Source: JASBRS01 sp964496495
Lineage (GTDB): Bacteria; Deinococcota; Deinococci; Deinococcales; Trueperaceae
Direction of reading: 5' to 3'
Assembly (NCBI GenBank): GCA_964496495.1
Contig: CAZBZU010000037.1
Location: forward strand, 1-32,598
DNA: 32,598 nt
Part shown: positions 23,494 to 30,729 of the stretch, piece after piece
Position numbering within the stretch: the stretch's first letter is position 1
Layout: each line of letters opens with the position of its first letter
Program-made: the position numbers and the translations under genes
The notes under the pieces: generated by a model
The model's input: only the letters and a program-made list of their open reading frames with translations
The model's database searches: none
Told to the model about the DNA's origin: nothing

Positions 23494-24612
23494 CTACTGA
23501 CCGGAAACCAGTGGCACGTTCGCCCACAGCGCCTTGCTGTTGGCATTGGCCTTGGTCACCTTGATGGCGTTCGTCTGGAGCCACAGGTGGCCGTTCTCGG
23601 TGGTGACGTTTGCCGGCGCCCAGGCGCTGTTGTCCGTCCACGGCAGGATGCTGGCGTGCTCGACGTTGGTGTTGAGATCGAGCTCGCTGCCGGTGACGGT
23701 GGTGCCCGCCTTGGGCAGCGCCGACGGCCCGTTCTGGATGTACGCCACCAGGTAGTGCATGGCCAGGGGGACGTAGAAGCCCGCGGGCTGGTCGAGCGCT
23801 TCCTGGATGAAGCCCTTGTTGATCAGGTTGATCACGCAGGGCGTGGCGTCGATGGTCGCGGTGAAGACCTTGGTGGGATCGATCCCCAGGTCCTGCATGG
23901 CGGAGACCGCGCCGCAGGCCATCGGCCCGTTGGCGCCGTAGACGGCGTCGATGTTGGGGTTGGCGCGCAGCTTGGCGGCCGCGGCCTTCTTGCCGGGTTG
24001 CTCCTGGAAGTTGCCCTCGGCCTGGATCACCTTGATGCCACTGTACTGGTCGACCACGTCATGCAGGCCCTGGCTGCGCTGCTGAGCCGAGGCGCCGCCG
24101 AGCGGGCCCATCATCTCGAGGATGGTGCCCGTCGGGCCGCCGTTCTTGTTCTTGAGGTATGCCAGGATGTCCTCGCCCAGTGCCTTGCCGGCCCGCTCGC
24201 CGGAGAAGCCGACGTACATCACCACGTCGGGCGAGTCGATGTCGGCGTCGGCGGTGAACACCGGCACGTTGTTCTGCTTGGCGTAGGTCACGATGGGTAC
24301 GGCGGCCTTGGCGTCCTGGGCGGACACGATCAGCCCGTTGATGCCGCGGTTGATCATCTCGCGCGCCTGCTTGAGCTGCACCGCCGGATCGCCGTTCGCG
24401 CCCTGCGCGATGTACTTCCAGCCGTGATCCTGAGCGAACCACTTGAAGCTGTCCTGGAAGTACTCCTCCCACGGGTTCGTGACCGTCTTGGTGGAGATGC
24501 CGAGGAAAATGGATCCGGACGACGAGCCCTGGGCCAGGGCGGCGCCGAGGAGGAGAGCCCCGATCGAGGCGATCACCGCAAGCGCCGTTACCTTGAACCT
24601 GATGGTACGCAT
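23494..24612 (-). CDS. Sugar ABC importer, RbsB-type binding protein
   Basis: The 372-residue solute-binding protein has a Sec signal peptide (about residues 1-27, ending ALAQG) and no lipobox cysteine. It has the periplasmic-binding-protein type 1 fold: FLGISTKTVTNPWEEYFQDS at the first strand, INGLIVSAQDAKAAVPIV, VFTADADIDSPDVVMYVGFS, the hinge region DAVYGANGPMACGAV and FTATIDATPCV. The ATG is preceded by AGGAGGTAATC, a near-perfect ribosome binding site and the strongest in the window, in line with the high demand for binding proteins. It lies 178 bases downstream of the kinase gene. An L-sugar ligand such as fucose is inferred from context only. Confidence 0.93.
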   Translation of the reverse strand: MRTIRFKVTALAVIASIGALLLGAALAQGSSSGSIFLGISTKTVTNPWEEYFQDSFKWFAQDHGWKYIAQGANGDPAVQLKQAREMINRGINGLIVSAQDAKAAVPIVTYAKQNNVPVFTADADIDSPDVVMYVGFSGERAGKALGEDILAYLKNKNGGPTGTILEMMGPLGGASAQQRSQGLHDVVDQYSGIKVIQAEGNFQEQPGKKAAAAKLRANPNIDAVYGANGPMACGAVSAMQDLGIDPTKVFTATIDATPCVINLINKGFIQEALDQPAGFYVPLAMHYLVAYIQNGPSALPKAGTTVTGSELDLNTNVEHASILPWTDNSAWAPANVTTENGHLWLQTNAIKVTKANANSKALWANVPLVSGQ

Positions 24613-24790
24613 TGATTACCTCCTCATCTTCGTAGCTGCCTAACCTGGAAGCGTGCTGGCGGTGCCTCCTTTCCTTGGCTGGTCGGCCGCTGGCCTCGGG
24701 CGGGCGGGCGCACCGCGCCCCTCGGCGAGGGCCACGGCGTGGCGGGGTCGCTCTGGGGGTCGCGTGCCGCTCGGTCGCTCGACGGCCGCC

Positions 24791-26281
24791 TCATGACGGC
24801 TCGGCCTTCAGGGACTCGAAGCGCTGGTAAGCGAGCCGCCAGCGGTCCGGGTCGCGGGGGGCGTAGCGCTTCCGCGTCCCGACAGAGTCGACCGCTCGGC
24901 GAGCCGTCTCGAGGTCGGGGACCCGACCGACCGCGAGCGCCTGAGCGACGATGTTGCCCGCCGCGGTCGCCTCGGCCGGTCCGGCTACCACCGGAACGGC
25001 GCAGGCATTCGCGGCGAACTGGTTCAGCAGCTCGTTCCTGCTCCCCCCACCGACGATGAACAGGTGGGTGATGGATCGACCGGTGACCGCTTGCAGCCCG
25101 TCGAGCACCAGCCGGTAGCTGAGCGCCAGGCTCTCCAGACAGCAGCGGACCATGGCGCCGCGCGTCGTCGGGGGCGGCTCGCCGTGGCGCCGGCAGTACG
25201 CCAGGATCGCTTCCGGCATGTCGGCAGGCGCCAGGAAGGAAGGATCGTCCGGGTCGATGAGGCTGACCAGGGCCTCGGCGTCGCGCGCCTCGGCAAGCAG
25301 CCGATCCCACGGTTGGCCGGCGGCGCTCCCGGACCAGCGGCGACGGCACTCCTGGAGCAGCCACAGACCCACGATGTTCTTGTGTAGGAGCGTTCTGCCG
25401 GCGACACCAGCCTCGTTGGTCAGCCCGAAGCGTTCCGCCGCGGGGCTGGTGTTCGGCCGCTCGAGCTCCATCCCTACCAGGCTCCAGGTTCCGCTGCTGA
25501 TGTAGGCGGCGTCCTCGGTGAGGCCGGAGATGCTGGCCACGGCGCTGGCGGTGTCGTGGCTGGCGCCGGCGATCACCCGGGGCGACGGTCGCAGGCTGCA
25601 CTCGCCGGCGACCCGATCGAGGACCGGCCCCACCACGGTTCCCGGCGACGCCACCATCGGCAGCAGCTCGCTGGGGATGCCCATTCGCGCGAGCAGCGCG
25701 CCCGCCCACGACGTCCGTCCGACCTCGAGCATCTGGCTCGTGGAGGCGATCGTGCACTCGCTGAGCCGCTCGCCGGAGAGCCAGTAGACGAAGAGGTCCG
25801 GCATGAAGAGCAGCCCGGCGGCGATGGAGAGCTGCGGGTCGGCGTTGTCGACCATGCTGTACAGCTGCACGAGCGTGTTGATCTGCATCGGCTGGATGCC
25901 GGTGGTCTGGTACAAGGTTCGCGCCGGGATCTGTTCCAGCACCCGGTCGATGGCGTCTGTGGTGCGGTCGTCGCGGTAGTGGTACGGGTTCCCGATCAGC
26001 TTGCCGCCGCCGTCCAGAAGCGCGTAATCGACCCCCCAGGTGTCTACCGAGATGCCGGCCAGGTCGGCGCCGCCGGCCTCGGACGCGAAGGCGGTGAGCC
26101 CCGCGAGGGTCTCGTTCCAGAGGTGGAGGGGGTCCCAGTGCAAGCGGCCATGGATGCGAGCGGGGTCGTTGGCGAAGCGGTGGACCTCGCGGAGGCGCAG
26201 GCCGTCCTCTCGCCACTCGCCGTCCATCACCCGCCCCGTGGACGCGCCGAGGTCAATCGCCAGGAAGTGCACGCCCACCAT
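24791..26281 (-). CDS. rhaB: Rhamnulokinase-family (FGGY) sugar kinase
   Basis: The 496-residue FGGY kinase phosphorylates a ketose at C1. Landmarks are the N-terminal phosphate loop FLAIDLGASTGRV, SVDTWGVDYALLD for sugar contact, the catalytic aspartate in GASHDTASAV, SSGTWSLVG, and the adenosine motif FIVGGGSRNELLNQFAAN with the tail GPAEATAAGN. The family is rhamnulokinase, although the adjacent isomerase is fucose-type. These kinases can act on L-fuculose, so phosphorylation of L-fuculose or L-rhamnulose is expected. The ATG at 26281 directly abuts its GAGG; a GTG at 26272, giving the usual start MHFLAIDLGAS, is an alternative. It follows the aldolase gene by 11 bases. Confidence 0.92.
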   Translation of the reverse strand: MVGVHFLAIDLGASTGRVMDGEWREDGLRLREVHRFANDPARIHGRLHWDPLHLWNETLAGLTAFASEAGGADLAGISVDTWGVDYALLDGGGKLIGNPYHYRDDRTTDAIDRVLEQIPARTLYQTTGIQPMQINTLVQLYSMVDNADPQLSIAAGLLFMPDLFVYWLSGERLSECTIASTSQMLEVGRTSWAGALLARMGIPSELLPMVASPGTVVGPVLDRVAGECSLRPSPRVIAGASHDTASAVASISGLTEDAAYISSGTWSLVGMELERPNTSPAAERFGLTNEAGVAGRTLLHKNIVGLWLLQECRRRWSGSAAGQPWDRLLAEARDAEALVSLIDPDDPSFLAPADMPEAILAYCRRHGEPPPTTRGAMVRCCLESLALSYRLVLDGLQAVTGRSITHLFIVGGGSRNELLNQFAANACAVPVVAGPAEATAAGNIVAQALAVGRVPDLETARRAVDSVGTRKRYAPRDPDRWRLAYQRFESLKAEPS

Positions 26282-26292
26282 CCTCGTGATCG

Positions 26293-27078
26293 CTAGCCGC
26301 GGTGAAGCCGCTGACGTCGATAGTCCTCATCCTCCCGCCCGTCGATGGCTGCCACGGCCTCGCGTGACAGGTAGGACGGACCGCCCAGGGCGAAGGCGCC
26401 CACCAGCACACGCGCCCACTTCTCGGCCATCGATGCGATCGCCACGACCTCGTTGACCGACGCGCCGAGCGCCACGATGCCGTGGTTGACGAGCAGCAGC
26501 AGCTTGGGCGAGGCGGCGTGGGAGGCGGCGTAGCGGTGGAGCTCGCGGTTTGCCGTCACCCCGAGCTGCAGCCCCGGGTCCACGTACGGGACGACCACCG
26601 GATCGGCGCCGCAGACGACCACCGACTCCGGGAACAGGTGCCGTTCGAAGGGCGCCGCGCCGAGGCGGCTGCAGAGGATCTGGTTGCAGGCCGTTGCATG
26701 AACGTGCCCGACGAAGCGAGCGCCGGCACGCTGGCAGACGGCGTGCAGGAACACCTCGACGGAGGGCCGGCGGCCGTCGCGCCTGATGGCCGCGGCCGCC
26801 AGCGCCTCGTCCACGTCGCCAGGCGAGGACGCGCCTTCCGCGTGGTCGGCGCGATCCACGAGCTCGAGCAGCGGCGCCTGCCGCAGGCGCACTACATCCT
26901 CGACGGTCATGGTCGCCATCATCGAGCCCGACGCCTTCACGGCCAGGCTGCCGTCCCCGCAGTCGGCGCTGACGTTGCCCTCTCCGAGGATGGCGAGCCT
27001 CTGCGTGCCGTCACCTAGAGCATTGGCGAGCCGGACCACCGCCTGGGTGATCGACTCGGCACTGGCGTCCGAGGTCAT
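26293..27078 (-). CDS. Class II aldolase (FucA/RhaD/AraD family)
   Basis: The 261-residue zinc aldolase should split a ketose-1-phosphate into dihydroxyacetone phosphate and L-lactaldehyde. Zinc ligands His125 and His127 (GHVHATACN) and His199 (VNHGIVALG) are present, with Glu109 (RPSVEVFLHA) as the likely catalytic acid/base. The phosphate-binding loop GEGNVSAD replaces the more usual G-T-S-G-N-x-S. ATG 27078 follows GGGAGAGG at 5 bases; a further ATG at 27093 is less well placed. It is the first gene of the ten-gene minus-strand operon, opposite the DeoR gene. A second aldolase of this superfamily is fused into the protein at 28292-30505, so the two may handle different ketose phosphates. 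Confidence 0.9.
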   Translation of the reverse strand: MTSDASAESITQAVVRLANALGDGTQRLAILGEGNVSADCGDGSLAVKASGSMMATMTVEDVVRLRQAPLLELVDRADHAEGASSPGDVDEALAAAAIRRDGRRPSVEVFLHAVCQRAGARFVGHVHATACNQILCSRLGAAPFERHLFPESVVVCGADPVVVPYVDPGLQLGVTANRELHRYAASHAASPKLLLLVNHGIVALGASVNEVVAIASMAEKWARVLVGAFALGGPSYLSREAVAAIDGREDEDYRRQRLHRG

Positions 27079-27400
27079 CTGTGCCTCTCCCATGCGTCTC
27101 TGCGGGGAGCCGAGACGCCGTGGCGCGTGCTGGCACCGCCGCTTCCCGTATCCGTTCCTCGAGCTTGGCACACTATAGAACGGAATCGGACACGGGGGTA
27201 TCATATTGCTGTGCGTACGTGTGAGGACTCTCCGGGGCGGCCATGCTCGACACACCCGGCCAGGAGCGGACCCGAAGCCACGTGATGACGAGACCGTTCG
27301 ACCGAGCGCAGCGCCCGCCCGCCAGCGCGTCGGCGGGGGCATAGCGATGCCGTCACGCCGGCCGGGGGCGCACCCCGGGGCCAACCACCGAGGTGAGCCG
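27079..27400. promoter_or_regulatory. Divergent control region between aldolase and DeoR genes
   Basis: About 320 bases separate the divergent start codons. It must hold promoters for the ten-gene operon and for the regulator. The most AT-rich part is 27168-27208. Hexamers resembling -10 boxes occur on both strands there (TATGAT minus at 27205-27200, TATCAT plus at 27199-27204), but no -35 box at proper spacing accompanies them. An inverted repeat at 27151-27184 is listed separately. Confidence 0.5.
27151..27184. promoter_or_regulatory. Inverted repeat, candidate DeoR operator
   Basis: TCCGTTC (27151-27157) and GAACGGA (27178-27184) are inverted with 20 bases between them. On each arm's reading strand GAACGGA is followed within a few bases by an ACGGG block (CCCGTA at 27145-27150; CACGGG at 27191-27196). 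Location in the divergent region fits an operator for the DeoR-family regulator. Confidence 0.4.
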
Positions 27401-28189
27401 ATGCTGCCGGCGGAGCGGCGAAGGGAGATCCTCAGGCGCGCCGCGGTGAGTGGCGTGGTGCGCGTGAGGGACCTCGCGAAGGACTTCCACGTCCACGCCA
27501 TGACGATCCGGCGCGACCTCGACGCTCTGGCGGAGGGGGGCCTGGTCGAGCGCACGCGCGGAGGCGCGGAAGCGCACCCGCAGGCGGCAGCCGAGGTCTC
27601 CTACCAGCGCCGGGCGGACAGCAACCGAGCGGCCAAACGGAAGATCGCGATGCGAGCCCTGCGGCTCATACGGGAAGGCGACACCATCGCGTTCGATGCC
27701 AGCACCACGTCCCTGACGCTGATCGACCAGCTGGCGGGGCACGCCGTGAGCGCGGTGGTGGCGGGCCTGGACGCGGCCAACGCCCTGGCCGCTGCCCAGA
27801 TTCCCTTCATCCTGGTGGGGGGCGCGTTCTACGGCCCGGCCCGCTCGTTCTCCGGCCCTCTGGCCACGAGCCAGCTGCGAAGGCTGCACACCGACCTGGC
27901 GTTCTTCTCCTCCAAGGGGTTCACGGTCGACGCCGGGTTCACGGATGCGCATCTCGCCGAGGTGGAGATGAAGCAACAGCTGCTGGCGTCGGCCAAGCGC
28001 AGGGTCGCGCTGGTGGATCACACCAAGTTCGGTGAGGTCGCGCTCGGAAGCTGTGCGTCGCTGAGCGACGTGGATGTCCTGATCACCGACGAGGAGCCCC
28101 CGGACGACGTTCTGGAGGCGTTGGAGGCGGCGGGCGCGACGGTGATCGTCGCCGCGTCCGACGACGCGGCGGCGGAGGCACCCGGGTGA
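27401..28189 (+). CDS. DeoR-family transcriptional regulator of the sugar locus
   Basis: The 262-residue repressor has the DeoR N-terminal helix-turn-helix (LPAERRREILRRAAVSGVVR, then VRDLAKDFHVHAMTIRRDLDAL). The sugar-phosphate sensing domain follows, with GDTIAFDASTT and LVDHTKFGEVAL, where the family lysine and glycine residues bind a phosphorylated effector. ATG 27401 is chosen for its AGGTGA 5 bases upstream and because homology starts directly there; in-frame starts upstream add a proline/arginine-rich stretch. It is transcribed away from the aldolase operon and towards rhaE. It probably represses both until a sugar phosphate from the pathway accumulates. The C-terminal 15 residues are an alanine-rich tail. 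Confidence 0.92.
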   Translation: MLPAERRREILRRAAVSGVVRVRDLAKDFHVHAMTIRRDLDALAEGGLVERTRGGAEAHPQAAAEVSYQRRADSNRAAKRKIAMRALRLIREGDTIAFDASTTSLTLIDQLAGHAVSAVVAGLDAANALAAAQIPFILVGGAFYGPARSFSGPLATSQLRRLHTDLAFFSSKGFTVDAGFTDAHLAEVEMKQQLLASAKRRVALVDHTKFGEVALGSCASLSDVDVLITDEEPPDDVLEALEAAGATVIVAASDDAAAEAPG

Positions 28190-28256
28190 CGCACGGGCCC
28201 GAGCGTTCCAGGAACCGGAGTATGAGCCGCCAGGGGCACGCGCGGGGGACCGGCGT

Positions 28257-28274
28257 GACCGCCTCGCGGCGGTC
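28257..28274 (+). promoter_or_regulatory. Stem-loop just ahead of rhaE
   Basis: GACCGCC-TCGC-GGCGGTC is a perfect 7-bp stem with a four-base loop, ending 6 bases before the GGGAG ribosome binding site of rhaE. It could slow degradation of the downstream message, end part of the DeoR transcript, or tune initiation. Confidence 0.45.
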
Positions 28275-28291
28275 GTGGAAGGGAGTTGCGG

Positions 28292-30505
28292 ATGACGAGG
28301 TCGCGTGACGTGGGTGCGTTCCTGCCGGAGGAGTTCCGGCATGTTCGCTACGGCTGGGACGACGAGGTGGCTGCGGGGTTGGATCCGGTGGAGCGGCTGG
28401 TGTACCGCTCGAACCTGCTGGGGTCGGATCAGCGTGTCACGAATACGGGGGGCGGCAACACCAGCAGCAAGGTGGTGATGCCCGATCCGTTGACCGGAGA
28501 GGACGTCGAGGTGTTGTGGGTGAAGGGGTCCGGGGGCGACCTGCGGACCTCGAGGCGTGAGAACTTCGCGTCGTTGTACATGGATAGGCTACGCATCCTG
28601 CGGGAGCAGTACCAAGCGGACCCCGACAAGGGCCCCAAGTCGGCCGCGGAGGACCGGATGGTGGCGGCGTACGCGCACGCCGTGTTCGACCTCAACCCGC
28701 GGGCCAGCTCGATCGACACGCCGCTGCACGCGTTCGTGCCGTTCAAGCACGTGGATCACACGCATCCGAATGCGGTGATCGCGCTGGCGGCGGCGATGGG
28801 CGGCGAGCGGTTGATGCGGGACATCTACGGCGACGAGGTGGCGTGGCTGCCGTGGCAGCGGCCGGGGTTCGATCTGGGCCTGGCGCTCGCCCGCACCATC
28901 GAGGAGCGTCCCGGTATCAAGGGGATCATCCTCGGTCAGCACGGGCTGATCAACTGGGCCGACGACGACAAGGCGTGTTACGAGCTGTCGCTGCGACTGA
29001 TCGAGCAGGCGGCGCGGGCGATCGAAGAGCGCGACGAGGGGGCGAAGACGTTCGGCGGCGTGCGCTGCCGGCCGCTCGGCGAGGAGCGCCGTGACGAGGT
29101 GCTGGCTGAGGTGCTGCCGGCGTTGCGGGGGATGGTGTCGCGGGAGAGGCGCTTCATCGGGACGGTGCAGTCCGACGGGCCGGTGCTCGGGTTCGTGAAC
29201 AGCGTGGACGCGCCGCGCCTGGCGGAGCTGGGCACCTCCTGCCCGGACCACTTCCTGCGCACCAAGATCAAGCCGTTGTACGTGGATTGGGATCCGCAGG
29301 GCGAGTCCACGGAGGCGCTGGTCGAGAAGCTTCGCGCGGGCCTGGAAGGGTATCGGCGGGATTATGCGGCGTACTACCAGGCGTGTAGGCGGCCGGGCTC
29401 GCCGGCGATGCGCGACCCCAGCCCGACGGTGATCCTGGTGCCGGGGCTGGGCATGATCGCGTGGGGCAAGTCGAAGAGCGAGTCGCGGGTGACGGCGGAG
29501 TTCTACAACGCGGCGGTCGAGGTGATGCGGGGGGCGGAGGCGCTCGATGCCTACATCGCGCTGCCGCAGCAGGAAGCGTTCGACATCGAGTACTGGGCCT
29601 TGGAGGAGGCGAAGCTGCGGCGCATGCCGCCCGAGAAGGAGCTCGCCCGGCGCGTGGTGGTGGTGATCGGAGCCGGCAGCGGCATTGGCAAGGCGGTCGC
29701 CTTGCGGGTGGCGCGAGAGGGCGCGCAGGTGGTCTGCGCCGATGTGGACGGGGGTGCGGCTGCGGGCACCGCGAGCCAGCTGGAGGAACGCCTCGGCCAG
29801 GGCATCGGCGTGGCCGGGTCGGGCATCAGTGGCTGTGGGCCGGCGGTGGGGGTGGAGGTGGACATCACCCGCCGCGAGAGCGTGCGGCACCTGTTGAGCC
29901 GGGTGGCGCTGGCCTACGGAGGCATCGACAGCGTCATCGTCACGGCCGGCGTGTTCGTTCCTCCGGATCGTGAGGGTCGGGTGGCGGATGAGAAGTGGGG
30001 TCTCACCTTCGCGGTGAATGTGACCGGCAGCTACATCGTGGCGGATGAGGCGCGGCGCATGTGGGCCAAGCAGGGGCTGACGGGCACGCTGGTGCTGACG
30101 ACGAGCGTGAACGCCACGGTGCCCAAGGCGGGGTCGTTGGCGTATGACGCCAGCAAGGCGGCGGCCAACCACCTGGTGCGCGAGCTCGCCATCGAGCTGG
30201 CGCCGCTGGTGCGGGTGAACGGCCTGGCGCCTGCGACGGTGGTGTACGGCAGCTCGATGTTCCCGCGGGAGCGGGTGGTGTCGTCGCTGGTGAAGTACGG
30301 CATCGAGTTTGGTGAGGATGAGGATACCGAGGCGCTGCGTGATCGCCTGGCGGGGTTCTATGCGCAGCGGACCCTGACGAAGGTGCCGGTGACGTTGGAG
30401 GATCAGGCGGAGGCGGCGTTCTTGTTGTGTGGTGAGCGCTTGCCGAAGACGGCGGGGCAGATCGTGAGTGTGGATGGGGGGTTGGAGCAGGCGTTCCTGC
30501 GCTGA
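28292..30505 (+). CDS. rhaE: Bifunctional rhamnulose-1-phosphate aldolase/lactaldehyde dehydrogenase (RhaE-like)
   Basis: The 737-residue fusion starts at ATG 28292 after GGGAG at 6 bases. Residues about 1-430 form a class II aldolase domain with TNTGGGNTSSK, the zinc pair in VDHTHPNAVIAL and LGQHGLINW. Residues about 455-737 form a short-chain dehydrogenase with GAGSGIGKAVA, DVD at the cofactor-selecting strand, and a catalytic Ser-Tyr-Lys set (TTSVNA, then YDASKAAANH). The aldolase makes DHAP and L-lactaldehyde from rhamnulose- or fuculose-1-phosphate. The dehydrogenase half oxidises lactaldehyde to lactate, the pairing known for Bacillus-type RhaE(W). It lies 102 bases after the DeoR gene, same strand. 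The stop codon lies inside the first copy of a tandem repeat. Confidence 0.93.
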   Translation: MTRSRDVGAFLPEEFRHVRYGWDDEVAAGLDPVERLVYRSNLLGSDQRVTNTGGGNTSSKVVMPDPLTGEDVEVLWVKGSGGDLRTSRRENFASLYMDRLRILREQYQADPDKGPKSAAEDRMVAAYAHAVFDLNPRASSIDTPLHAFVPFKHVDHTHPNAVIALAAAMGGERLMRDIYGDEVAWLPWQRPGFDLGLALARTIEERPGIKGIILGQHGLINWADDDKACYELSLRLIEQAARAIEERDEGAKTFGGVRCRPLGEERRDEVLAEVLPALRGMVSRERRFIGTVQSDGPVLGFVNSVDAPRLAELGTSCPDHFLRTKIKPLYVDWDPQGESTEALVEKLRAGLEGYRRDYAAYYQACRRPGSPAMRDPSPTVILVPGLGMIAWGKSKSESRVTAEFYNAAVEVMRGAEALDAYIALPQQEAFDIEYWALEEAKLRRMPPEKELARRVVVVIGAGSGIGKAVALRVAREGAQVVCADVDGGAAAGTASQLEERLGQGIGVAGSGISGCGPAVGVEVDITRRESVRHLLSRVALAYGGIDSVIVTAGVFVPPDREGRVADEKWGLTFAVNVTGSYIVADEARRMWAKQGLTGTLVLTTSVNATVPKAGSLAYDASKAAANHLVRELAIELAPLVRVNGLAPATVVYGSSMFPRERVVSSLVKYGIEFGEDEDTEALRDRLAGFYAQRTLTKVPVTLEDQAEAAFLLCGERLPKTAGQIVSVDGGLEQAFLR

Positions 30506-30703
30506 GGTGCAGGTGCTGAGGTGCAGGTGCTGAGGTGCAGGTGCTGANNNNNNNNNNNNNNNNNNNNNNNNNNNNNNNNNNNNNNNNNNNNNNNNNNNNN
30601 NNNNNNNNNNNNNNNNNNNNNNNNNNNNNNNNNNNNNNNNNNNNNNNGCTGAGGTGCAGGTGCTGAGGTGCAGGTGCTGAGGTGCAGGTGCTGACGTGCA
30701 GTA
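30501..30703. repeat. 14-bp tandem repeat array interrupted by an assembly gap
   Basis: GCTGAGGTGCAGGT is repeated three times from 30501 plus a partial copy to 30547. It resumes in the same phase at 30648 with three more perfect copies and a diverged last one ending near 30703. The true copy number is unknown because the gap lies inside the array. The unit is not a multiple of three. The first copy contains the last codon and TGA of rhaE. It separates the convergent rhaE and GH31 genes. Confidence 0.9.
30548..30647. other. Run of 100 N (scaffold gap)
   Basis: Exactly 100 undetermined bases, the conventional placeholder for a gap of unknown size. Both edges are the same tandem repeat, so the assembler probably failed on the array. 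The real distance, and whether other genes lie between, cannot be known from this sequence. Confidence 0.97.
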
Positions 30704-30729
30704 CCCGGGGCGCCCGCAGCCGGGGCCAC

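Noticed and set aside
27165..27204. TTGGCA and TATCAT as a plus-strand promoter for the DeoR gene
   Set aside because: The spacing is 28 bases, far too long for a sigma-70 promoter.
30501..30703. Possible CRISPR array
   Set aside because: The repeats are 14 bp and directly abut without spacers, and no cas genes are near. It is a simple tandem repeat.
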